Counted from the stretch's first letter, positions 1-6,360 are shown. The stretch: 8,688 nucleotides of DNA from Dehalococcoidia bacterium (GCA_030627025.1 DAOUSX010000024.1:1-8688); one strand, 5' to 3'. Notes: a model not told the origin generated them from the sequence alone. Translations and numbers: made by a program.

Positions 1-1216
1 GGTTCTCGGAGGAAGCGCCACCGGTGGGTAGTTTAGTGGGCTCTTCCCACTTAGGGGGGCAACCCTCAGGATTAGAACAAATATGAATTAAGGCGTTAGC
101 GGAATTACCTTTGCCTAATACTTCCCCGGCAAGGAGTATGCCTCCCTGGTAATCAATCGAAGCTATACCAACATCATTGCCCCCTTTGACATCCAGTCTG
201 TATACCTGTTTGCCAGGTTCTACTATCCGGTATACATCATCACACCCGGTGGTAGAATTAGAGTAATAACTGGCGTAGGCAATCCAATTCTTTTCACTAT
301 AATCTTGGTCTGAACGGAGTGCTAAATCGGAGAAGATGATTTCATTTTCGTCGGGTGAGTCACCCAAGCTGCTGTCAATGATTTCTATGAATTTCTCTGG
401 TAAAGTCCATGTTGTCTCCTTGGTTTCAGTATTCCTTTCTCCAGTGCACAGGAATGTCCTGTCTTGTAGTGACGACGGAGCTATATCATTTGCTGAGGAG
501 GCGATGGCGAGTATCGCTTTGTCTTCGGCATAGTTAGGCGAGAAGCGGACTGTGCTTACATCGGCGGTGGTGTTTGGTGTAGTTGGGTCTATCTGCAGTT
601 CTTGAGCCTTCCAAAGAGGTGTCAGGCTTTCCCATTTAATTACCCAGACATCACCATTGGTCAAGCCATCGGGTTTTCTGGTGCCTATAGCGCCGTCATA
701 GTAGGTGTCGTCATATTTCTGAGAAATGGCGATATCTGAGATAAGCGTGCCATTTAAATCGAAATCGGTGCTGTTTTTCCATTTGCCTTCCCACTTATCC
801 CCGCCATTATCGGAGAGATACACGGCGGTCCTGTTATCAGTGACTACTGCCACCCAATCAGGGTTATCCGGGGCAACAGCGATATCCCAGGCGGGCAATT
901 CAGCGTCGGCTTCAATGAGAGCATCGGTTATATTTTCCCAGGTAACGCCAGCATCAGTCGACTTATAAACCGTTCCATTGGGAATATCTATGGCGTAAAA
1001 AGTTTCATTCTGGCCGGCAACAAAGGCGTTTATCTCGCTGGGGCTAACCACTACATTTCCTTCTTCACTGGGAGTGTCAACAACAGACCACTTTAGCCTG
1101 TCTGGATTGGCTGAAGTTGGCTGGCTGCCAAGCAGGGGAACGAGAGTGGCAAAAAGAAAAAAAACAATCAGTATTGCAGATAACCTTGCACATCTATCTC
1201 TATGCATTATGCTCAT
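1..1216 (-). CDS. Secreted Asp-box (BNR/VPS10-like) beta-propeller protein, C-terminus missing
   Basis: The reading frame is open from the start codon to the left edge, giving 405 residues with no stop, so the C-terminus lies outside. Residues 1-36 look like a Sec signal peptide: positively charged MHRDRCAR, a hydrophobic stretch at about 13-30, and a likely cleavage after TSA at 35-37. The mature part carries two Asp-box motifs, STDAGVTWENI (86-96) and SDNGGDKWEG (135-144), the hallmark of BNR/sialidase-like and VPS10-type propeller blades. Further blade-like phrases such as VRFSPNYAEDKAILAI (223-238) follow. Such proteins are exported or surface-attached. Asp-boxes are structural and do not identify an enzyme, so no activity is assigned. 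The ATG at 1216 is used here; an ATG at 1207 is equally possible, and neither has a clear Shine-Dalgarno. The gene is divergent from the pilus operon, so a shared role is not implied. Export and propeller fold are fairly sure; function is unknown. Confidence 0.85.
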   Translation of the reverse strand, partial: MSIMHRDRCARLSAILIVFFLFATLVPLLGSQPTSANPDRLKWSVVDTPSEEGNVVVSPSEINAFVAGQNETFYAIDIPNGTVYKSTDAGVTWENITDALIEADAELPAWDIAVAPDNPDWVAVVTDNRTAVYLSDNGGDKWEGKWKNSTDFDLNGTLISDIAISQKYDDTYYDGAIGTRKPDGLTNGDVWVIKWESLTPLWKAQELQIDPTTPNTTADVSTVRFSPNYAEDKAILAIASSANDIAPSSLQDRTFLCTGERNTETKETTWTLPEKFIEIIDSSLGDSPDENEIIFSDLALRSDQDYSEKNWIAYASYYSNSTTGCDDVYRIVEPGKQVYRLDVKGGNDVGIASIDYQGGILLAGEVLGKGNSANALIHICSNPEGCPPKWEEPTKLPTGGASSEN

Positions 1217-1243
1217 TATTAAACAACAGGTTAAGGTTTGGCA

Positions 1244-1275
1244 ATACCCCTCGTGGTATCCCCTTGCATAGCAAG
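1244..1275. repeat. Two adjacent small hairpins in the divergent intergenic region
   Basis: ATACC (1244-1248) pairs with GGTAT (1255-1259) across a 6-nt loop. CTTGC (1263-1267) pairs with GCAAG (1271-1275) across a 3-nt loop. They sit in the 5' leader of the minus-strand secreted-protein gene and just upstream of the promoter for the pilus-side operon. They could be operator sites or leader structures, but both are short. Confidence 0.35.
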
Positions 1276-1283
1276 CTAAACCG

Positions 1284-1312
1284 TTGACTATCTTACTGCC
1301 TTGCTATATCAT
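1284..1312 (+). promoter_or_regulatory. Sigma70-like promoter for the Roadblock/pilus operon
   Basis: TTGACT (1284-1289) matches the -35 consensus at 5 of 6 bases. It is followed, after exactly 17 bases, by TATCAT (1307-1312), which matches the -10 consensus at 5 of 6. Transcription would begin near 1319 and give a leader of about 170 nt that includes most of the tandem duplication. It is the best-matching promoter I found in the window and faces the first operon gene. The -10 overlaps the perfect inverted repeat ATATCA-TTT-TGATAT (1306-1320), which could serve as an operator. Confidence 0.55.
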
Positions 1313-1462
1313 TTTGATATTACGTTAGTCAGGTATTTTAGAAAAAGGGATTGTGGCAATAATGACTAAATTCCTATTTACTGCCTTACTATATCGTTTT
1401 AGTATTACATTAGCTAGGTATTTTAGAAAAAGGGATTGTAGCGATAATGACCAAATTCCTAT
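1293..1462. repeat. 85-bp tandem duplication upstream of the Roadblock operon
   Basis: Copy 1 (1293-1377) and copy 2 (1378-1462) align without gaps at a constant offset of 85 bp and differ at about 10 positions. All of those differences are transitions. Both contain TATTTTAGAAAAAGGGATTG. Copy 1 holds the predicted -10 element and the ATATCA/TGATAT inverted repeat; copy 2 has lost perfect symmetry (ATATCG-TTT-TAGTAT). The region encodes no protein. 85 bp is close to eight DNA helical turns, so equivalent sites in the two copies would lie on nearly the same face of the helix, as expected for paired regulator sites. Confidence 0.85.
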
Positions 1463-1474
1463 TACGAAAGTATG

Positions 1475-1486
1475 AAAGGAGGTGAT
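1475..1486 (+). promoter_or_regulatory. Strong Shine-Dalgarno that sets a TTG start
   Basis: AAAGGAGGTGAT is a full 12-base complement of the usual 16S rRNA 3' end. It lies downstream of the in-frame ATG at 1472 and ends just before TTG at 1490, with 7 bases between GGAGG and TTG. The ATG at 1472 overlaps this site and has no Shine-Dalgarno of its own, so TTG is the better start. Confidence 0.8.
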
Positions 1487-1489
1487 AAG

Positions 1490-1936
1490 TTGGCAGTAGA
1501 AGAAGATAATAAAGAGACGGAAGAGACAGAAGAGGTAGAAGAGACAGAAGAGACAGAAAAGAGGAGTATAGGCGACGTTGTAAACGAGATAGCAAGCACG
1601 ACCGATGGCTTACTGGGGGTGGGAATAATGGACATGGAGGGTGTTCCTGTTGCCGTTGTTACACCGCCCGGCGCAACACTCAATGCTGAATTAGCGGCAG
1701 CCCAGTTGGCTGTGGTGGTGCGCCTGTGTAGTTTGACTGCTGACAAGCTAAAGCTCGGCGATTTTGATGAAAATTTGATCACCACCGCTTCAAAGTATAT
1801 TTTGACTAAGGCTCTCACTTCCGACTTCTATCTGGCAATGATTTTATCCAAGGAGTCCACTACTCTTGGTATGGCGCGTTTAGTGGCCAGAGAACATGCT
1901 GCCCAGGTATATCAAGCGTTGCCTAAATTTGAATGA
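1490..1936 (+). CDS. Roadblock/LC7 domain protein with acidic N-terminal tail (MglB-like)
   Basis: This is a 148-residue protein from the TTG start, chosen because a perfect Shine-Dalgarno precedes it; starting at the ATG at 1472 would add six residues. Residues 4-24 are almost entirely Glu and Thr, encoded partly by a 9-bp tandem repeat. Residues 25-148 form a Roadblock/LC7 domain: an opening helix, then DGLLGVGIMDMEGVPVAVV (39-57), the helix LNAELAAAQLA (64-74), TADKLKLGDFDENL (83-96), YLAM (114-117) and a closing LGMARLV helix. No signal peptide or membrane segment is present, so it should be cytoplasmic. Proteins of this family dimerise and commonly act as GAP or scaffold for Ras-like GTPases such as MglA. 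Its neighbour is a paralogue, and its stop overlaps a possible start of that gene. A GTPase partner is not in the window, so control of the pilus motor is an inference from position. Confidence 0.88.
   Translation: MAVEEDNKETEETEEVEETEETEKRSIGDVVNEIASTTDGLLGVGIMDMEGVPVAVVTPPGATLNAELAAAQLAVVVRLCSLTADKLKLGDFDENLITTASKYILTKALTSDFYLAMILSKESTTLGMARLVAREHAAQVYQALPKFE
1520..1555 (+). repeat. 9-bp in-frame tandem repeat encoding E-E-T/V
   Basis: Four consecutive 9-bp units, GAAGAGACA with one GAAGAGGTA variant, encode EET-EEV-EET-EET in the acidic tail of the first Roadblock protein. The unit is a multiple of three, so slippage would lengthen or shorten the tail without breaking the frame. Confidence 0.85.
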
Positions 1937-1992
1937 TGGCTGATTTATCTAGGTTTACCTGGGGCAAGGGGAAGAAGAAGGGTGAGCCAGGA

Positions 1993-2000
1993 AAAGGAGG
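1993..2000 (+). promoter_or_regulatory. Shine-Dalgarno favouring an internal start in the second Roadblock gene
   Basis: AAAGGAGG lies 4 bases before ATG at 2005. The same 4-base GGAGG-to-ATG spacing occurs at the pilC start in this window. The upstream alternatives, ATG at 1933 and 1936, overlap the stop of the preceding gene and have no clear Shine-Dalgarno, but could be used by translational coupling. Confidence 0.6.
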
Positions 2001-2004
2001 TAAA

Positions 2005-2388
2005 ATGGGAGCAGGAGGAAACTTAAACAGCATATTGGAGGAGATGGCAGGGCAAGTTGACGGGTTATTATGTATTGCAGTGGCAGGTAGTGACGGGGTT
2101 GCCATTTCCAGCTATGTGCCTTCTGGTTCTATGCTTAACGCAGAGTTAGCTGCAGCTCAACTAGCGGCAATATTCAGGATCGCGCGAACGAGCGCAGATA
2201 AGCTAAAGGCTGGTGACCTTGAGGATAACTTGTTCACTTCAACTGCAGGTCAAATTTTAATTAGACCTCTGGGTCAAGAATCCTATTTAGCCATGGTGAC
2301 TACTAGGGATGCCCCGTTGGGCATAGTGCGATTGGTGGTTAAGAGCTATGCTAGCAGAGTGGAGCAAGCTCTGGGTAGAGGCAGTTAA
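2005..2388 (+). CDS. Roadblock/LC7 domain protein, paralogue of the preceding gene
   Basis: From the ATG at 2005 the protein has 127 residues, which is a bare Roadblock/LC7 domain of normal size. It aligns along its whole length with the preceding gene, about 45% identical by hand count over ~105 residues. Shared blocks are DGLL (19-22), LNAELAAAQLA (44-54), SADKLKxGD, YLAM (94-97) and LGIVRLV (105-111). It is cytoplasmic with no signal peptide. An alternative start at 1933 (ATGA overlap with the upstream stop) or 1936 would add a 23-24-residue basic, Gly/Lys-rich extension including WGKGKKK, opposite in charge to the acidic tail of its paralogue. Adjacent paralogues suggest a heterodimer or a pair of homodimers. 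The expected partner is a small Ras-like GTPase, not seen here. The pilB ATPase gene begins 85 bp downstream, so a role in pilus control is plausible but inferred. Confidence 0.86.
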   Translation: MGAGGNLNSILEEMAGQVDGLLCIAVAGSDGVAISSYVPSGSMLNAELAAAQLAAIFRIARTSADKLKAGDLEDNLFTSTAGQILIRPLGQESYLAMVTTRDAPLGIVRLVVKSYASRVEQALGRGS

Positions 2389-2404
2389 AGATAAATCGCC
2401 GGTC

Positions 2405-2440
2405 AATATCAAGCTATCTCACGTTAGTTTGATATTTTAG
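2405..2440 (+). promoter_or_regulatory. Inverted repeat plus shared motif upstream of pilB
   Basis: AATATCAA (2405-2412) is an exact inverted match of TTGATATT (2429-2436) across 16 bases. Within and after it, ACGTTAG (2421-2427), five bases, then TATTTTAG (2433-2440) reproduces with identical spacing the arrangement at 1322-1341 in the first 85-bp repeat. An ATATCA lies 15-16 bases upstream of ACGTTAG in both places. This looks like a third, diverged copy of the same regulatory element. It could be a regulator-binding site or part of a second promoter; no convincing -35/-10 pair was found here. Confidence 0.45.
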
Positions 2441-2473
2441 TTATTGTTTCTTAAAATATAGCTGAATAGGAAG

Positions 2474-4933
2474 ATGGGACAGAGTAACAAGAATAAGAAT
2501 GAAGGTCAGCTAAAGGGTGCTGCGCATCCTGAGTTTCAATTTGAGAATCAACTGCAAGATGTTGAGGGACAGTTTATCAGGAAGGTCACGGCGCTGGGCT
2601 ACAAAGTTGAGCGCCATGTTACCCTTGAAGGTAAGTTTAGAACTGAATATACCTTCGATTTGTTAGCTCGCAAGAATAATGGACTTATATCCTGTGTCAC
2701 CGCTATAGGTATCGTCAAGCATGATAATGGTCAGCCGATAGGATTAACCGAAGTTTTCGAATTTGATGACAAATGTTATAACTGTGACATTTGGGACAAA
2801 GTCCTCATTGCCCTTCCCGGGCTTGATTCTGTAGCAGCTCAATTTGCCCGTGGGCAGCAAATAAAGATTTTATCTGAAGAAAGCCTTAAGGAATTTTTAG
2901 CCTTATCCATTGCCAAACGGGACAGGAAAACTGTGGTGGTGGGATTTAACTCCAAGGAGCAATTACTGTCCTCTCTTACTGAGTTGGGATACACAATTGA
3001 ACAGGACAGTAAAGTGAAAGGGAGATCTGGTGCTGAATATACCTTTGATATTTTGGCCAGAGAAGATGACGGGTTTATTCCTCACCAATTAGCTATAGAC
3101 GTGCTAACTGGGGGGCGAGTGGACTTGGAAGAGATGTCTTTATTCGACAAAAAGGCCTATGATGCTGAAATCCAGCAAAAGGTTTTGTTCATTTCGGGTG
3201 AGCTTACTGCCGAGGCTGCGGAGTTTGCTCAGCAGCAAAAGATCAATGTTATCAGGCTTGGTAGCCCAAGCAAAGAAATATCTATCGGTGAGGAAGTTGG
3301 TGAAGAAGAGGAAGTGGCTGCCAAGGAAGAGACTCGCCAACAGGGTATGTCTGCCATTGAAAGTGCTCTTTCGGAGATATTAACCAAAGCACCGGAACCA
3401 AAGGCAGAGGTGAAACCGGAGGAAGCAAAGCCAAAAGCGAAGGCGAGACTACTCAAAAAGGCAATCGTCCCTGAGGTATTGAAGTTGGTTCCTGAGTCTA
3501 CCGCAAGAAGATTTATGGCCATACCGTTGTCCGTTAGGGGCAATACCTTGGAAATGGCGATGGCAAATCCTGCTGATATATTCGCTCTTCAAATTCTAGA
3601 GCACCAGAGCAAGATGAGGGTAAAACCGGTGGTTGTTGAGGAAAAGGAAATTCAGGAGGCCATTGACTTTAATTACAGAGGTTTTGGGCAAATTCAGGAG
3701 CAATTAGCCGGTATTTCTGAAGATACGGCTGGTGGTGGGGAAATGGACTTAATCGCCGCTACTGCGGATGCTCCAGTAGCTAGTGCTTTACACCTTATTA
3801 TTGATGAAGCGGCTAAAGCCAGAGCCTCCGATATTCATATTGAACCAGAGGAAGATAGATTGAGGGTACGCTACCGTATTGATGGCGTCCTTCAGGATAC
3901 CTTGTCCTTGCCTATAACCATACATCCCGCACTGACCTCTCGAATCAAAATAATGAGTGATATGAACATCGCTGACCATATCCGCCCCCAGGACGGTCAA
4001 TTCACCATTGAAGCTAGTGGTAGACCTATCGATGTTCGTGTTGCTACTTGTCCCACAGTTCACGGTGAGGGAACTGTGTTGCGGCTTCTGGATAAGACAT
4101 TGGCTGCGCGTGAGTTAGCTGGATTGGGTTTTCTCCCTGAAACTTTGGAAAAGTATCAGGAGATGCTCAGAGTTCCCTTCGGAATGATCGTAGCTAGCGG
4201 ACCTACCGGCTCTGGGAAAACTACTACGCTTTACGCTTCCATCAATCAGTTAGATAAAGTATCTCGGAAGATCATCACTATTGAAGACCCTGTGGAATAT
4301 CGCTTTCCAAATATAAATCAAATTCAGATTAACCCCAAGGCTGGACTTACCTTTGCCAGTGGGCTGCGGTCTATATTGCGTCATGACCCTGATATTATAT
4401 TGGTGGGCGAGATACGAGATGACGAAACAGCCAGAATAGCTGTTCAATCTGCCTTGACAGGGCACCTGGTTCTCTCTTCCCTGCATGCCAATGATGCCGT
4501 GGGCGTTGTTTACCGTCTGCTCGACCTTGGTATAGCGCCGTTCCTCGTGGCTTCAGCACTTATTGGCGCGGTAGCTCAGCGTATGGTGCGGCGTGTTTGC
4601 CTCGATTGTGCCCATTCCATTACAGCCTCAAAACTGGAGCAGGTAGCTTATGAAAAAGAAATTGGGGAACATAGGGAGGAATTCCTCTATGGTAGTGGTT
4701 GTGAACCGTGTGCTTATTCGGGATATCGAGGCAGGGTGGGAATGTTTGAGGTGCTTCATATGAGCGATGAACTGAGGATGATGATACTGAGAGGCGCCAG
4801 TAACGTTGAATTTCGAGAACAGGCGTACAAGGAAGGTATGGTTCCCCTACTTAAAGATGGTATGCTCAAGGTGAAGGAGGGCATAACTACTCCATCTGAG
4901 GTACTACGTAATGCGTATAGCCTAGAGGAGTAA
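2474..4933 (+). CDS. pilB: PilB/GspE-family pilus assembly ATPase with duplicated nuclease-fold N-terminus
   Basis: This 819-residue protein is far longer than typical PilB (~560-570). The C-terminal half is a complete secretion ATPase: Walker A GPTGSGKT (576-583), Asp box TIEDPVEY (602-609), Walker B region DPDIILVGEIRD (638-649), His box SLHANDA (669-675), and a zinc-type tetracysteine C709/C712...C743/C746. Residues ~328-402 match the second half of the GspE N-terminal (T2SSE_N/MshEN) domain. Residues 33-143 and 162-263 are two copies of one domain (LGY...EYTFD(L/I)LAR...), resembling Mrr-type PD-(D/E)XK folds but lacking a complete catalytic triad. An acidic and then Pro/Lys-rich linker (272-327) follows. 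The family forms cytoplasmic hexamers that power pilus extension through PilC, encoded 23 bp downstream. ATG 2474 has only AGGAAG immediately adjacent, a poor ribosome site, yet no better in-frame start was seen. The ATPase call is certain; the N-terminal fold is inferred. Confidence 0.96.
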   Translation: MGQSNKNKNEGQLKGAAHPEFQFENQLQDVEGQFIRKVTALGYKVERHVTLEGKFRTEYTFDLLARKNNGLISCVTAIGIVKHDNGQPIGLTEVFEFDDKCYNCDIWDKVLIALPGLDSVAAQFARGQQIKILSEESLKEFLALSIAKRDRKTVVVGFNSKEQLLSSLTELGYTIEQDSKVKGRSGAEYTFDILAREDDGFIPHQLAIDVLTGGRVDLEEMSLFDKKAYDAEIQQKVLFISGELTAEAAEFAQQQKINVIRLGSPSKEISIGEEVGEEEEVAAKEETRQQGMSAIESALSEILTKAPEPKAEVKPEEAKPKAKARLLKKAIVPEVLKLVPESTARRFMAIPLSVRGNTLEMAMANPADIFALQILEHQSKMRVKPVVVEEKEIQEAIDFNYRGFGQIQEQLAGISEDTAGGGEMDLIAATADAPVASALHLIIDEAAKARASDIHIEPEEDRLRVRYRIDGVLQDTLSLPITIHPALTSRIKIMSDMNIADHIRPQDGQFTIEASGRPIDVRVATCPTVHGEGTVLRLLDKTLAARELAGLGFLPETLEKYQEMLRVPFGMIVASGPTGSGKTTTLYASINQLDKVSRKIITIEDPVEYRFPNINQIQINPKAGLTFASGLRSILRHDPDIILVGEIRDDETARIAVQSALTGHLVLSSLHANDAVGVVYRLLDLGIAPFLVASALIGAVAQRMVRRVCLDCAHSITASKLEQVAYEKEIGEHREEFLYGSGCEPCAYSGYRGRVGMFEVLHMSDELRMMILRGASNVEFREQAYKEGMVPLLKDGMLKVKEGITTPSEVLRNAYSLEE

Positions 4934-4956
4934 GCGCAGGCGTATGAGGAGGTTCT

Positions 4957-6165
4957 ATGGATTTTGAGTATCTAGCGTATACCAAAGAGAGGCAATTACT
5001 CAAAGGTAAAATCAGTGCTGTTTCGGAGGAGGCGGCCGTCAATACCCTTAATTATAGTGATTTGCGCGTGGTGACCTTGAAAACAGTTACTCCATTTTTC
5101 AATGTGGAAAAGTTGACCGCTGCCTTTACGACGATAAAGCCCAAAGAGGTGGTAATGTTCTCCAAGCAGCTAGCCTTGCTTCTCGAATCAGGAACTGACG
5201 TCGTCGCTGCCCTTGAGTTATTGCAAGGACAAATTAGCAATCGCGCCTTGAGGACGATGGTAAACGAGGTAATCACCGCCGTTCGCGGTGGTGCCAAGCT
5301 ATCCCAGGCGTTGTCAAGACACCCCAAGGCTTTCTCCAGGCTCTATTGCCGCACTATTGCTATTGGCGAAGAGACTGGTAACCTGGAACAGGTGTTGAGG
5401 CAAATAGCTGATTATATTGAAAAGGAAGCCCTCGCTGCCAAGAAGGTAAAAAGCGCTATGATTTATCCCATAATAGTGACGCTATTGGTGATCATGGTTA
5501 TTGCCATAATGGTCTTCTTTGTTATGCCTAATTTTATGGGCCTTTATGGGGCACTTGGTGCTGAACTGCCTATGGCGACCAGAGCTCTTCTCGCCGTAAG
5601 TGGCTTCCTGTTAAGTTACTGGTGGGCAATTCTGCTTGCCGTACTCGGTGTCGCCGCTGGTCTTTATGTCTATATCAAGACGCCTGCGGGTAGGTATCGG
5701 TGGGATTCGTTTAAACTCAAGATGCCTCTTCTCGGTCCTGTTACCCTGTTCAGTGAGCTTTCACGTTATGCTAACACTGTAGCCACTTTGTTTCGTGCTG
5801 GTGTCCCGTTGCCTGAGATAATGACTCTGTCCATCGATAACGCTGAAAACAAGGTGATTGCTGACGCACTGACCACTGTGCGTGACGAAATGCTTAAAGG
5901 GCAAGGGCTATCACGCCCTATGTCTCGAAATCCCATCTTTCCCGCTCTCATAGTGCAGATGGCTGCTGTGGGTGAAGGAACCGGTAACCTCGATGCCACC
6001 ATGGAAACCGTGGCGCAGAGTTACGAAATGGAAGCCAATGACCGCACTGATGCTCTTATCGCTGCCATTACGCCAGCCACCACCCTGATTATGGGGGGTA
6101 TAGTGGCGTTCATCGCTCTGGCTCTCGTCTCTGCTATGTATGGTGTTTTTGGGCAGATGGGTTAA
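4957..6165 (+). CDS. pilC: Type IV pilus inner-membrane platform protein PilC/GspF
   Basis: At 402 residues this is the normal length for PilC/GspF. It has the two-fold repeated T2SSF architecture: cytoplasmic domain one (about 64-168) with FSKQLALLLESG (68-79) and GEETGNL (137-143), then domain two (about 265-370) with LSRYANTVATLFRAGVPL (268-285) and GEGTGNL (339-345). Three hydrophobic segments lie at about 170-192, 214-240 and 372-396. The protein sits in the inner membrane and couples the PilB ATPase to pilin insertion at the pilus base. A GAGGAGG Shine-Dalgarno (4946-4952) stands 4 bases before the ATG. The gene begins 23 bp after pilB and is almost certainly cotranscribed with it. A repeat-filled island follows its stop, so the minor pilin genes downstream may need their own promoter. 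The family assignment is secure. Pilus versus type II secretion use cannot be settled from this protein alone. Confidence 0.96.
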   Translation: MDFEYLAYTKERQLLKGKISAVSEEAAVNTLNYSDLRVVTLKTVTPFFNVEKLTAAFTTIKPKEVVMFSKQLALLLESGTDVVAALELLQGQISNRALRTMVNEVITAVRGGAKLSQALSRHPKAFSRLYCRTIAIGEETGNLEQVLRQIADYIEKEALAAKKVKSAMIYPIIVTLLVIMVIAIMVFFVMPNFMGLYGALGAELPMATRALLAVSGFLLSYWWAILLAVLGVAAGLYVYIKTPAGRYRWDSFKLKMPLLGPVTLFSELSRYANTVATLFRAGVPLPEIMTLSIDNAENKVIADALTTVRDEMLKGQGLSRPMSRNPIFPALIVQMAAVGEGTGNLDATMETVAQSYEMEANDRTDALIAAITPATTLIMGGIVAFIALALVSAMYGVFGQMG

Positions 6166-6360
6166 ACAGCCATTGCTGCACTGCCGTTTAACGGTGCTGG
6201 CAAGTTACAGAAAGTAGCCTGGTAATCTCTCTGTCATTGTAGCCCCATCTTAACTGTCATTGCGAGCCCACTTCACCTGTCATGCGAGCGCTTTTTATTG
6301 TCATTGCCGGCCTTTTTTTATTGTCATTGCGAGCGTAGCGTGGCAACCTCAGCGGGGTAT

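Noticed and set aside
1219..1243. TTGCCA...TTTAAT as a minus-strand promoter for the secreted-protein gene
   Set aside because: The spacer would be only 15 bases and transcription would begin inside the predicted coding sequence, so it was not listed.
336..1271. Several + strand open frames of 65-80 codons in the left part of the window
   Set aside because: They lie antisense to the continuous 405-codon minus-strand frame, which has a signal peptide and Asp-boxes, and have no ribosome sites or recognisable domains.
1462..1818. Long minus-strand frame (118 codons) opposite the first Roadblock gene
   Set aside because: It is the antisense of a gene with a clear domain and perfect Shine-Dalgarno. 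Its Ser-rich sequence reflects the reverse complement of the GAA/GAG/ACA repeat.
6167..6204. Possible terminator after pilC (GCC...CCGTTTAACGG...GGC)
   Set aside because: The stem needs bulges on one side and no T-run follows it, so it does not meet the pattern of an intrinsic terminator.
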